Shown piece after piece: positions 27,096-36,124 of a DNA stretch of 64,000 nt. Source of the DNA: Planctomycetota bacterium (lineage in GTDB: Bacteria > Planctomycetota > Phycisphaerae > Phycisphaerales > UBA1924). The notes beneath the pieces were generated by a model, which had not been told where the DNA came from, did not search any database, and worked only from the letters and a program-made list of their open reading frames with translations. The first letter of the stretch is position 1. The number at the start of each line of letters is the position of its first letter. The DNA lies in assembly GCA_018242605.1 (NCBI GenBank), contig JAFEBP010000004.1, positions 509,431-573,430 of the forward strand. Reading direction: 5' to 3'. The position numbers were made by a program, and so were the translations under genes.

Positions 27096-28283
27096 ATGGG
27101 ACAGGGAAGAAAACGTCGGATCGCCGCATTGGCCGTGGCTGTCGTCGCGGCGGCCACGCTGGGAGCGGGCGTGCTGCTGGGCATGCGGGCCCCCGAACTG
27201 ACGGGCACGCACATCGTCGTGGGGTACAACGACCTGGGAATGCACTGCATGCAGAGTGACTTCTCGCAGATGATGATCTTGCCGCCGTACAACACCCTTC
27301 ACGCGCAGGTCATCCGGCGCGGCATCGAGCCGGAAATCGTGCAGGGCGGCGACGCGACGGTGACGTTCGAACTGCCCACCAACACGCACTCCGCCGACAA
27401 GTGCAACTTCTGGTCCTTCGCGCCGCAACTGCTGGGCGCCAATGTGCCGCCGGACATGGGCGTCGCCGGCTTCGGGATGAGCGGAACGATGGCGTACAAG
27501 ACGGCCCGTCAGGACTTCGAGGCGACGGGCATCCCCGTCACGCCCGTGGACGATGACGGGCGGGAGAACCCCTACCCGCTGGCGCTGATCACGGCGAAGA
27601 ACAGTTCGGGAACCGTCATCGCGCAGACGCAGGCGGTGGTGCCGGTCTCGTGGGAGATGTCCTGCAACCTGTGCCACAACACGCCGGGCGAATCGACCGC
27701 CACCAACATACTCAAGGCCCACGACCGCCTCCACGGCACGCAGCTCGAGCAGCACCAGCCGGTGATGTGCGCCTCGTGCCACTCCGACAACGCGCTGGGA
27801 GCGCCGGGCCAGCCGGGCGTGCCCAGCCTGTCCGCCGCGATGCACACGGCGCACGCGCCGCGGATGAACATGATCACGATGGCCAACGACTGCTACGCCT
27901 GCCACCCGGGAGTGCGGACCGACTGCCTGCGCGACGTACACTCCGAGCGCGGCATGACCTGCAACGACTGCCACGGTTCGATGGCGGCGGTGGGCGCCGC
28001 GACGCGACGCCCCTGGCTTGATGAACCACGCTGCGACAGTTGCCACCAGCGGCAGGGATTCCAGTTCGAGCAGCCCGGCACGCTCTACAGGAACTCCGTG
28101 GGCCACAAGGGCGTTCAGTGCATGACGTGCCACGGCAGCCCGCACGCCATGGGCCCGGCCCGCACAGCGGCGGACAACGCACAGGCCATCCGGCTCCAAG
28201 GCCACTCGGGCAAGATCAACGACTGCACGGTGTGTCATATTTCCACCCCGTCCGAGCCGTTCTTCCACAAGATCGACAACTGA
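27096..28283 (+). CDS. Heptaheme c-type cytochrome
   Basis: A 395-residue exported protein with an N-terminal signal anchor (about 8-28) and seven CxxCH haem-binding motifs at 190, 225, 266, 289, 313, 342 and 377 (CNLCH, CASCH, CYACH, CNDCH, CDSCH, CMTCH, CTVCH). The first 180 residues form a separate domain with YNDLGMHCMQSDFSQM, which I recall from other multihaem proteins. It probably carries electrons in the periplasm or at the cell surface; the redox partners are unknown. The ATG at 27096 has GGAG 6 bases upstream. A dockerin gene starts 25 bases after its stop on the same strand, so they form an operon. Confidence 0.92.
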   Translation: MGQGRKRRIAALAVAVVAAATLGAGVLLGMRAPELTGTHIVVGYNDLGMHCMQSDFSQMMILPPYNTLHAQVIRRGIEPEIVQGGDATVTFELPTNTHSADKCNFWSFAPQLLGANVPPDMGVAGFGMSGTMAYKTARQDFEATGIPVTPVDDDGRENPYPLALITAKNSSGTVIAQTQAVVPVSWEMSCNLCHNTPGESTATNILKAHDRLHGTQLEQHQPVMCASCHSDNALGAPGQPGVPSLSAAMHTAHAPRMNMITMANDCYACHPGVRTDCLRDVHSERGMTCNDCHGSMAAVGAATRRPWLDEPRCDSCHQRQGFQFEQPGTLYRNSVGHKGVQCMTCHGSPHAMGPARTAADNAQAIRLQGHSGKINDCTVCHISTPSEPFFHKIDN

Positions 28284-28308
28284 CCAGCGAGCACCAAGGA
28301 GCCACACC

Positions 28309-29496
28309 ATGCACAAGATACTTGCCATCATCACCCCGGCGATTCTCTGCACGCTCGCCGGCGCACAGACCTACCGCCTCGTCGATCTGGGCACGCTCGG
28401 CGGCCAATCCAACGGCTTCGCGCTCGGGCAGAGCGGCGTTGCGGGCGGAACGGCCACGCAGAGCGATTCTCACTTCCGCCCTGTCTTGTTCCCGAGTTCT
28501 GGCAACCCGGATCAACTCGCCTCGCTGCCTTCCGAGCGAGAGCACGTCGTCTTCGGGTTCGATCCCCAGGGCCGCCCCATCGGCACGGCGTACACGCTGG
28601 GCGCCATGGGCGTCTCCGCATTCCGGATCGACCCGCAGGGACCGACGCTGCTGGGACCATTCGCGGCCCGCGCGGTCAACGCCTCGGGAGATATCATCGG
28701 CACGACGCGCATCGTCGGTGGCGACGGGCTCACGCTGCCGGTGGCGTGCATCTATCACGCCGGCGCCCTGACGACGCTGCCATCGCTGGGCGGCCGCACC
28801 TCCCAGGCGCTGGGCATCGATGCGTCCGGACGCATCGTGGGCAGTTCCACCACACTCAACGAAGCGGCCTCGCGTCCGTGCATGTGGACCAGCACCACGC
28901 GCGTGATTGACCTGGGCACGCTGGGAGGGAGCGGCGGCCAGGCCGCGGCGAGCGCGTACGACAGCGCGACCGGGGTTTCGACCGTCGTGGGCCATTCCAT
29001 CAGTTCCGTCGACGGGCTGCGGCACGCGACGCGGTGGCGTGTCAACGCCGGGGGCACGGTGCTCTCCCGCATTGATCTGGGCGTGCTGAGGGCAGGCGTC
29101 AATAGTCACGCCGCGAGCATCAACGCGTCGGGTGATACCGTGGGCACCAGCGACTTCCACGCCGTGCTCTTCCAGGGAGGGGCCGTCAGGGACCTTAACT
29201 CACTTCTGTCGGCCCCGGCGGCGGGTTGGACGCTCCAGTCTGCCGCGGCGATCAACGACGCGGGCCAGATCGTGGGCACCGGCACGCTTCTGGGCTTCCC
29301 CCGCGCGTTCATGCTCGAGCCGTTCCGGTGCTTCGCGGATTTCAACCAGGACGGCGGCATCGACGGCGCCGACGTGGAGGCCTTCTTCCTGGTATGGGAG
29401 GCCGGCCTCGCGGGCGCCGATGTCAACGCCGACGGCGGTGTGGACGGCGGCGACGTCGAGGCGTTCTTTATGGTGTGGTCGGCGGGCGGCTGCTGA
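28309..29496 (+). CDS. GC-type dockerin protein with HAF repeats
   Basis: A 395-residue secreted protein and the only plus-strand dockerin gene in the window. The signal peptide ends TLAGAQ (about 1-19). HAF-like repeats fill the middle (LVDLGTLGGQSNGFAL, INASGDTVG, INDAGQIVG, GIDASGRIVG), as in the protein at 9896. The dockerin (341-395) starts RCFADFNQDGG, with F in place of the usual Pro after the Cys, and ends WSAGGC. Its start has AAGGAG 7 bases upstream, 25 bases after the heptaheme cytochrome stop. Co-transcription suggests that the two proteins act in the same place, but this is only inference. Confidence 0.86.
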   Translation: MHKILAIITPAILCTLAGAQTYRLVDLGTLGGQSNGFALGQSGVAGGTATQSDSHFRPVLFPSSGNPDQLASLPSEREHVVFGFDPQGRPIGTAYTLGAMGVSAFRIDPQGPTLLGPFAARAVNASGDIIGTTRIVGGDGLTLPVACIYHAGALTTLPSLGGRTSQALGIDASGRIVGSSTTLNEAASRPCMWTSTTRVIDLGTLGGSGGQAAASAYDSATGVSTVVGHSISSVDGLRHATRWRVNAGGTVLSRIDLGVLRAGVNSHAASINASGDTVGTSDFHAVLFQGGAVRDLNSLLSAPAAGWTLQSAAAINDAGQIVGTGTLLGFPRAFMLEPFRCFADFNQDGGIDGADVEAFFLVWEAGLAGADVNADGGVDGGDVEAFFMVWSAGGC

Positions 29497-29526
29497 TACC
29501 GGCGCCCATTTGATCGAGCGAGTCTT

Positions 29527-29573
29527 GCGTCGCGGGCGGTGATCCCACTCACCGTCCGCGACGCTTTCTCATT
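29527..29573 (+). terminator. Rho-independent terminator of the cytochrome/dockerin operon
   Basis: GCGTCGCGG (29527-29535) pairs perfectly with CCGCGACGC (29556-29564), and the inner CGGTGA pairs with TCACCG. A T-rich stretch (TTTCTCATT) follows. It lies between the stop of the plus-strand dockerin gene and the convergent dockerin gene at 29589, so it mainly serves the plus-strand operon. Confidence 0.8.
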
Positions 29574-29588
29574 CACGGCGCACCGCGC

Positions 29589-30530
29589 TCAACAACCGCC
29601 GTTTTCCCACGCGACGAAGAACGTGGTAACGTCGGCCCCGTCCACGCCGCCGTCCTGATTGACGTCGGCGATCGCGTCACCGATCTCCCACGCCGCGAAA
29701 AAGTCGCTCACGTCCGCGCCGTCGACGCCCCCGTCCTGATTGAAGTCGGCCGGGCAGGGCGTGCCCGCGATGGTGAAGCCCGTCGTCGCCGTAGAGTACT
29801 CGAAGCCAACGGAACGATCCGCGGTTCCTCCGAAACCCTCGCAGCAATACTCCTCCCGGTTCGAGTGCCAGATATTGAACTGAAACTCGCCGCCCGGGGA
29901 GAGTGTGTTGGCGGGGATGATGAACTCGGTCGCGGGCTGCTGCGCGACCGCGAAGTACGCGTACTGCTGACTGCCGTAGTCGTACGCGCCGAAGAACGTC
30001 AGCGGCATGTTCGCCGGCGGCACCGGGGCGTACGCGTTGAACGTCACGACAAAGTCCTGAGTCGGATCGATCGCCTGCATCGCCGTGTGCGTGCCGTTGG
30101 TGAAGTACGGCTGCGCGTCCGGCCACCAAGCGCTGTTGCAGGGCAGGTTCTCGGACAGGTCGCCCAGCAGACCGCCGGAGATTCGCATCGTGTAGTCCCC
30201 CGCCGGGAACGTCGCGAGGAGTTCAGCCTGGGACCCGAAGAGCGGCCCGTAGAGGTATGAGTAGTCGTCAACGCGCGGCATCAGTATCGGCTCTGGCTGG
30301 CCTGGAACGGTGAGTTGGGCCTCGGCGGAATCTTCCGTCCCAAAGTTGATGAGGCCCGCGTAGAAGGCCCATGAGTACGGCGGCGCCACCGGCCCGTCGT
30401 CAAGCTGCACCTGGTAGCCCGTGTAGTACAAGTAGTAGAAACCGACCTGCGCGGTCGCCTTCGGTGCGACGCATGCCACGAGCACGGACGCCGCGAATGA
30501 AACCGGGAAGCAGCGAGTGAGTCTGTTCAT
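29589..30530 (-). CDS. GC-type dockerin protein (tandem paralogue 1)
   Basis: A 313-residue secreted protein. A signal peptide (1-28, ending ATAQ) precedes a single roughly 225-residue domain with the motifs YYLYYTGYQVQLDDG, LTVPGQPEP, DYTMRISGGLLGDL and PLTFFGAYDYGS. The neighbour at 30814 shares this domain throughout, and I recognise it from nowhere else. The dockerin (259-313) ends WENGGC. The ATG at 30530 has GGAG 7 bases upstream; a long in-frame extension upstream is not signal-like. It is a tandem duplicate of the next gene. The function is unknown. Confidence 0.85.
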   Translation of the reverse strand: MNRLTRCFPVSFAASVLVACVAPKATAQVGFYYLYYTGYQVQLDDGPVAPPYSWAFYAGLINFGTEDSAEAQLTVPGQPEPILMPRVDDYSYLYGPLFGSQAELLATFPAGDYTMRISGGLLGDLSENLPCNSAWWPDAQPYFTNGTHTAMQAIDPTQDFVVTFNAYAPVPPANMPLTFFGAYDYGSQQYAYFAVAQQPATEFIIPANTLSPGGEFQFNIWHSNREEYCCEGFGGTADRSVGFEYSTATTGFTIAGTPCPADFNQDGGVDGADVSDFFAAWEIGDAIADVNQDGGVDGADVTTFFVAWENGGC

Positions 30531-30813
30531 GCGTTTTCTCCGAGCGGCGGTCCGCGATACCGCGGTCGACGCCCCAATACAAGCGAATCCACCTTTCGGA
30601 TCAGAGAACAGACCACACGGCGGAACATGCGGCCATCCATCGAGCAATGCGAACGCAGTGTACCCCACGCTGCGACGTTCGATCGGGCATCGACAACACC
30701 AGGGGCAAGCATCCGGGCGATCACCGCCTCGCCGGGATGCGATCATTCAGGCCTCCGGGACTTGCTCGCTCCCACGCAACGTACGACGCGATCCTCGCAT
30801 GAGCGAGCGCCCG

Positions 30814-31761
30814 TCAGCAACCGCCGTTTTCCCACGCGGCGAAGAACGTCGTGACGTCGGCCCCGTCCACGCCGCCGTCCTGGTTGACGTCGGCGATGGC
30901 GTCACCGATCTCCCACGCTGCGAAAAAGTCGCTCACGTCCGCGCCGTCGACGCCCCCGTCCTGATTGAAGTCGGCCGGGCAGGGCGTGCCGCCCCCGCCC
31001 CCCTCGGTCGTGAAGCCGGTCGCGGTCGTGGCATAATCAAATCCCACCGTGCGCAGAGCCGTGCCCCCGAACCCGGGACAGCAGACCTCCTGCCGGCTGG
31101 AGTGCCAGATGGTGAACGAAAGGGGAGAGTTAGGCGTGAGCGTGTTGGCGGGGATGGTGAACTCGCTGACGGGCTGTGACGCGAACGTGTAGAACGCGTA
31201 GTTGCCGATCGCGTAGTCGAACGCGCCGAAGAACGTGAGCGAGGTGTCCGCGGCGGGCGCGGGGTCGTACGTGTTGAAACGCACCACCAGGTCCTGCGTG
31301 GGGTCGATCACCTGCAGCGCGGTGTACGTGCCGTCGGTGAACGACGGTTGCACGCTCGGCCACCATGTGTCGTTGCGGGGCAGCGTGTCGGCGAGATCGC
31401 CGAGCGTGCCGCCGCTGATGCTCATCACGTAGTCGCCCGCGGGGTACGCGCCCATGAGTTCGGCTTGCGTCGCGAACCCGCCGTTGAGGTAGAAGTCGTA
31501 CGGATCGATCTTGATCATCGGCACCGGCGGCTGGCCGGGCACGGTCAGCGTGGTTTCCCCCGCGTCGTCAGGCCCCTGGGTATACAGGCCGGCGAAGAAG
31601 CCCCATGAACCCGGGGCCTCCGCGGACAGGTCATTCAACTGGTTCGCGTAGCCGGTGTAGAAGATGATGTAGTTGGCGACCTGCGCGCCGGCGCGATTGA
31701 CGCCGCACGCCGCCAGCGACGCCATGACAGCCAACCGCAACGACTTTGACGATACGTGCAT
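30814..31761 (-). CDS. GC-type dockerin protein (tandem paralogue 2)
   Basis: A 315-residue secreted protein with the same domain order as the gene at 29589: a signal peptide (1-26, ending RAGAQ), the same uncharacterised domain (TGYANQLND, LTVPGQPPVP, DYVMSISGGTLGDL, SLTFFGAFDYAI), a Gly-rich linker (GGGGG, absent from paralogue 1), and a dockerin at 261-315. The dockerin DNA of the two genes is almost identical, more so than the rest, which points to a recent duplication or gene conversion at that end. The ATG at 31761 has GGAG 7 bases upstream. Confidence 0.86.
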   Translation of the reverse strand: MHVSSKSLRLAVMASLAACGVNRAGAQVANYIIFYTGYANQLNDLSAEAPGSWGFFAGLYTQGPDDAGETTLTVPGQPPVPMIKIDPYDFYLNGGFATQAELMGAYPAGDYVMSISGGTLGDLADTLPRNDTWWPSVQPSFTDGTYTALQVIDPTQDLVVRFNTYDPAPAADTSLTFFGAFDYAIGNYAFYTFASQPVSEFTIPANTLTPNSPLSFTIWHSSRQEVCCPGFGGTALRTVGFDYATTATGFTTEGGGGGTPCPADFNQDGGVDGADVSDFFAAWEIGDAIADVNQDGGVDGADVTTFFAAWENGGC

Positions 31762-31939
31762 GAGCGTTCTCCGTGTCGCAGTTCACGATACCGCAAGCCG
31801 ACCGCGAATGCAAGCCCTTATTCCCGGGTCCGTCCGGGAATGCACTCGTTGCCTGCGGATCTACGGTCACCTCGCCCGGAATACACGTCAGGAGGACGAA
31901 ATGCCGACCGGTAGGCATCCCGGGGATCCCCCACCTCCA

Positions 31940-33481
31940 TCACACCGCGTCCGCCAGTGTCTTGCCGCTCACCGCCTCCAACCGGGCCTTGGCGAGCAGG
32001 TCCATCAGCCGCTGGGCGGCGCTGGACTTGATCTCCTCACGCGGCTCGGAGGCCAACTGCAGCACCTCCGCGAGCGCGATGGTGTTGGGCGGGCGGGCCA
32101 GGACATACCGGTCGTCGCTCTCGGCCGCCACGCGGTGCAGGAGCCCCGCGCCGGCGAGCTTGTCGAGCATCTGCACGACGGCGCGCTGATCCAGCCCGGT
32201 GCGCTCGGAAACATCGGAATGGTCGGTGGTCTTGCCCGAGGCGAACTGCTCCGCGACCACGGACATCACCAGCACCAGCCCGGCGGGGTCAAACATCCGC
32301 AGGGGCTTCACTTCGGAATCGTCCGACATGAGCCCCAGCGTCACCAGTACACTCTCGGTGAAGCCCTGCGCCGTCGCGGTGCGGTACGTCTGCATCGAGT
32401 GGGCGATCTGCAGGCCCAGCAGCACGATGAGCCACGTGACGTACAGCCAGAGCAGGAACAGGGGCAGCAACGCCAGCGTGCCGTACAACTGCGAGTACCC
32501 CGTGGAGAACTTCAGGTACGTGGTGAAGCCCCACTTGCCGGCCTCCCACAGCGTGGCCCCGGTGATCGCGCCCAGGAACGCGGGGCCGATGTGCACGCGC
32601 GTGTTGGGCACCGTGGCGTAGATGCCGAACAGCAGGATCGTGCTGATCGAGACCGACAGGACGAACCCCACCGCCGTCACCAGCGTGCGCACCAGCGGAG
32701 AGTGCTTCTTCTCAACGGGCACCGTCGCCTCGGTGACCGTTTTCGCGTGCGTTGCGTCAGGCACCGCGGCCTGGGAGTCGGGAGATTGCGCCGATCTTTC
32801 TCCGGACACTACGCCATCGATGTACGTAACGAGTTTGCTTTCTTCGAGCTTGCTCACCCAGCTCATCACGCCCTGCGTCACGCTGAAACTCGCGAACAGC
32901 AACGCGGTGCCCAGCGTGAGCACGGCCCAGTACTGCATCACCCGGCGCGTCCAGGCGCGTCCGGTGGGCGCGTTGTAGATCTGGTTGAAGGCCAGTTCGA
33001 TCTCCACGAGCATCGAGATCGCCGCGTAGATCAGCATCAGGCCGCCGAACACGCCGATCGTCCCCACCGGCAGGCCGTGAATGCGCTGCACCAATCCGGC
33101 GATCCAGACGTCCAGGTGCGTCGCCGCGGCATCGAGGGTGCCCGAGGCCCCGGGAAACGGCGGGCCTACCGGCGCACCGTCGGCCCCGCCGATCACGATG
33201 CGGTCCAAACCGGCGAACTTGAGGAACGAGACCACCGTCTCCGTCACACGCTCCTTGGTCGCGAACGCGGCAACCACCACCAGCCCCACCACGATGATCG
33301 GGATCAGCCCGAAGATCGTGCGGTAGGTGAGAGCCGCGGCCATGCGGGTGAGCTGCGCCCGCTGTATTCCCAGCGCGCACAGGTGACCCACGTACACCAG
33401 CTGGCGCATCAGGCCCGGCCGCTGCGAGAAGCGCCGCAGCGAGTCCGCCAACACCGAACCGTTCCTGGTCTTCTGGGTCAT
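31940..33481 (-). CDS. YihY/BrkB-family membrane protein
   Basis: A 513-residue inner-membrane protein. Helices are clear at about 55-75, 140-165, 180-205, 275-300 and 310-340; the family signature region RMAAALTYRTIFGLIPIIVV lies near residues 46-65. The C-terminal 130 residues carry a winged-helix-like segment (VSERTGLDQRAVVQMLDKLAGAGLL) that is usual in the long branch of this family. The molecular function is unknown (formerly called RNase BN, an assignment later dropped). The ATG at 33481 has AAGGTG 6 bases upstream and lies 10 bases after the stop of the pseudouridine synthase gene, so the two are co-transcribed. Confidence 0.85.
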   Translation of the reverse strand: MTQKTRNGSVLADSLRRFSQRPGLMRQLVYVGHLCALGIQRAQLTRMAAALTYRTIFGLIPIIVVGLVVVAAFATKERVTETVVSFLKFAGLDRIVIGGADGAPVGPPFPGASGTLDAAATHLDVWIAGLVQRIHGLPVGTIGVFGGLMLIYAAISMLVEIELAFNQIYNAPTGRAWTRRVMQYWAVLTLGTALLFASFSVTQGVMSWVSKLEESKLVTYIDGVVSGERSAQSPDSQAAVPDATHAKTVTEATVPVEKKHSPLVRTLVTAVGFVLSVSISTILLFGIYATVPNTRVHIGPAFLGAITGATLWEAGKWGFTTYLKFSTGYSQLYGTLALLPLFLLWLYVTWLIVLLGLQIAHSMQTYRTATAQGFTESVLVTLGLMSDDSEVKPLRMFDPAGLVLVMSVVAEQFASGKTTDHSDVSERTGLDQRAVVQMLDKLAGAGLLHRVAAESDDRYVLARPPNTIALAEVLQLASEPREEIKSSAAQRLMDLLAKARLEAVSGKTLADAV

Positions 33482-33491
33482 TCGTGACACC

Positions 33492-34547
33492 TTATCGGTT
33501 GCCGGATCTGGAAGGCCCGCGTCCGGGACGCTTGCCGCCCCGACCGCCCTCTCTCGGGCCGCTGCGTGAACCGTCTCTCGAACCCTGCCTGGAGCCGGGC
33601 CTCGAACCGGACCTTGAATCGGGCCGCGCACCGGGCCGCGCATCGGGCCCGGATGCGGGCCGGGAACCGGGCCGGCGTCCCGGCCGACCTGCTGCGGGCG
33701 GCCTGCGGCGCGACGCCCCGGCCTTCTGATTGGGTTTTCCGGCCTGTGCGCTCCGCGCCCGGTCGGCGCGGCGGAGGTCCTGAACCTCTTCGCGCGTCAG
33801 TTCGCGCCACTGCCCCGGGGCAAGGCCCTTGAGCTCCAAGGGTCCGATGGCCACCCGCGTGAGTTTCTTGACCGGCATGCCCAGCGACTTGAGCACCTCG
33901 CGGATCTCGCGGTTGCGGGCCTCGCGTAGCGTGACCCGCAGCACGGTGTTGTCGCCCTTCACGCCCCCCACTTCGATGTTCCCGCTCGAGGCCTTCACGC
34001 GCACGTCCGGGCCGGTCATGCGCTGTTCGCGCCGCGCGGTGGCGCGGAGCTTGACGAGCACGGCTTCCGCCGCCGCGGCGTCGATGCGGCCCTTGACCAT
34101 CACCTCGTATGTCTTGGTCACTCCGTAGCGCGGGTGCGTCAGCCGGTTGGTCAGTTCGCCGTCGTTGGTGAGCAGCACCAGGCCGCAGCTCTCGTAGTCG
34201 AGACGGCCGACCGGGAACAAGCGCCCCGCCGCGGGATGGTCGACCAGTTGCATCACCGTGGCGCGGTTGAACTCGGGCTCGTCGGCGCTGGTCACGAGCA
34301 CCCGCTCGGGCTTGTTGAGCATCACGTACAGCCGCCGTTCGGGTTTGCCCACGGTATGGCCGTCGGCCACGATCCGGTCGTGCTCGGGATCGACGAAGAC
34401 GGGCAGGCGCCTGACCACCTCGCCGTTCACCGTGACGCGGCCTTCCTCGATCATCCGCTCGCACACGCGGCGGGCCGCCACGCCCGCGTCCGCAAGGACT
34501 CGCTGCAGACGCACCTTGCCGTCGGGAGATTCGTGGTCGTGATCCAT
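33492..34547 (-). CDS. rluB: 23S rRNA pseudouridine synthase (RluB/RsuA family)
   Basis: A 351-residue RNA-modifying enzyme. An S4 RNA-binding domain (about 12-60, VRLQRVLADAGVAARR) is followed by the catalytic domain with GRLDYESCGLVLLTNDGEL (the Asp of the GRLD motif is the nucleophile) and LxEARNREIREVL near the end. It would isomerise a uridine in 23S rRNA, probably the RluB position. The last roughly 100 residues are a disordered Arg/Gly/Ser/Pro tail built from short repeats (RPGSRPASGPDAR...), which is typical of planctomycete and cyanobacterial members but longer than in E. coli. No SD is evident at the ATG. It is followed by the yihY-like gene in the same operon. Confidence 0.9.
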   Translation of the reverse strand: MDHDHESPDGKVRLQRVLADAGVAARRVCERMIEEGRVTVNGEVVRRLPVFVDPEHDRIVADGHTVGKPERRLYVMLNKPERVLVTSADEPEFNRATVMQLVDHPAAGRLFPVGRLDYESCGLVLLTNDGELTNRLTHPRYGVTKTYEVMVKGRIDAAAAEAVLVKLRATARREQRMTGPDVRVKASSGNIEVGGVKGDNTVLRVTLREARNREIREVLKSLGMPVKKLTRVAIGPLELKGLAPGQWRELTREEVQDLRRADRARSAQAGKPNQKAGASRRRPPAAGRPGRRPGSRPASGPDARPGARPDSRSGSRPGSRQGSRDGSRSGPREGGRGGKRPGRGPSRSGNR

Positions 34548-34783
34548 AAAGGAACGGTATGAACGCCGGTGGGCGGGCGCTCACGAGGGCGCCGCAATCG
34601 CCCAGACGGGGCATCGACTTCATCCATTTGCGGCTGCAACTGCCTATCAGCCCACGATCACTCCCGCACGAGCCGCGCAAACGGCCCAAACCAACCCCGT
34701 TCGCGGACCCATTGGACCCCGAATCACTCATCCCTTTTCAGGCGTATTCCCGATTCATAGGTGCCAACAACCGGAGCAGCACC

Positions 34784-36121
34784 TTGCCACCCCCTGAATC
34801 GGGCGGTCCGACCGACCCGTCTCACAACCCCTCACCCGCCGAAGAGACCATCGCGCAGGTCTTCGTGTCGCCCCGCGTGGTTGATCAACGGGCCTTTGAT
34901 GACCTTTCCTCCACGCTGCGCACGCTGGTGAGGGACGCCGCGTCGCAGAGCCGGGTGCTGCTCTCCACCACCGGCGAGGTGCGGGCGCTGGGCGATCAGT
35001 TGCACGCGGCGATCCGCGATCTGGACACGCGGGTCACCACCGCGGCGAACCTGATCCCGACGATCGACAAGCGGGTGGGCAAGGCCGAGCAGTTGCTGGC
35101 GGCGGCACGCGACGAGATCGGCGCCAAGATCACCGAGTTCCGCGCCGTGGCCGGCGGAATCGGCGAGATCGACCGCGCGGGCGTCGCGGCGAGGGTGCGT
35201 GAGATCACGCAGGAGACCATCGCCTCGGTCATCGCCGAGCAGCTCGTGGGGTTCGCGCAGCGTTTGAACGAGCAGACCGAAGCGCAGGCGCAGAAGCTGG
35301 CCAAGGCCCGTGAAGATGCACTCGCCGCCGTGGCGCTCGCGGAACGCACCGAAGCCAGGGCCGCGGCGGCGATCGCCGACGCGCAGCACGAGGCCGAGCG
35401 GCTCGACCGGGCGCAGGCGGCGCTCCGCGAGGCGGCGCAATCGGCGTTGGACAAATCCGAGGCGCTCAAGATCGCGGCCGACGAGGCGCACGCCGCGGTG
35501 CGGGCGGCGCGGGAGCAACTCGACGACGCCACCGAGGGCATCACGAAGAAGCTCGACGACTGCCTGACCCGCGTGAGCCCGGCCATCAGCGATATCGAGG
35601 CCCGGGGCAACGGGCTGCTCGATCGCCTGCGGACCGAACTGGCGGGGATCACGGAGCACGCCGCGGCGATCGACATCGCCACGGCCGACAAGGCGGCGGC
35701 GGACCTGAACGATGCCGTGGGCCGCGCGACGGAAGCCGCGCTTGATCTGCGAGAACTCACGGCGGGAATATCTCAGCATCGCGAACAGTCCGAGGCGGCG
35801 TCGCGCACGTTCGCCACGATGACCTCGCAGGCGCAGAGCGCGGGCGAGGAGATCGGCAACCGGATTCTCTCCGCCGCGGAGATGATCGAATCGCTCTCCC
35901 GCACCGTCTCGGAGCTGGAGGCGCGTCTGAACGCCGCGGCGAGCTCGGCGGAGAAGCGGATCGAGCACCTGGGCTCGGCGTCCGAGGACGCGGCGACCGC
36001 CCGCGAGGTGGGCGCGAGGCTGGCGCAACTGGTGCAGCGTGCCGACGCGCTGGGCGCGGGGCTGGACCGGTTGCTGCGCGAGGCCGCACGCCGGATTGAG
36101 AATCCTCCGGCCAACGGCTGA
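34784..36121 (+). CDS. Coiled-coil protein, 445 aa, function unknown
   Basis: Almost the whole protein is helical with heptad-like Ala, Leu, Glu and Arg spacing, typical of a long coiled coil; only the N-terminal 25 residues (PPESGGPTDPSHN...) are different. No membrane helix or enzymatic motif is seen. I start it at TTG 34784, since GGAG lies 7 bases upstream and codons before that point have poorer GC at the third position and many Pro/Arg. The alternative is ATG at 34559, with AAGGA 5 bases upstream, which would give 520 residues but would leave only 11 bases to the divergent rluB start. It converges on the YcfL-like gene. Confidence 0.65.
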   Translation: MPPPESGGPTDPSHNPSPAEETIAQVFVSPRVVDQRAFDDLSSTLRTLVRDAASQSRVLLSTTGEVRALGDQLHAAIRDLDTRVTTAANLIPTIDKRVGKAEQLLAAARDEIGAKITEFRAVAGGIGEIDRAGVAARVREITQETIASVIAEQLVGFAQRLNEQTEAQAQKLAKAREDALAAVALAERTEARAAAAIADAQHEAERLDRAQAALREAAQSALDKSEALKIAADEAHAAVRAAREQLDDATEGITKKLDDCLTRVSPAISDIEARGNGLLDRLRTELAGITEHAAAIDIATADKAAADLNDAVGRATEAALDLRELTAGISQHREQSEAASRTFATMTSQAQSAGEEIGNRILSAAEMIESLSRTVSELEARLNAAASSAEKRIEHLGSASEDAATAREVGARLAQLVQRADALGAGLDRLLREAARRIENPPANG

Positions 36122-36124
36122 TGC

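Noticed and set aside
26985..28352. A long minus-strand frame across the cytochrome
   Set aside because: Antisense to seven conserved CxxCH motifs; composition is Arg/His-rich and there is no start site.
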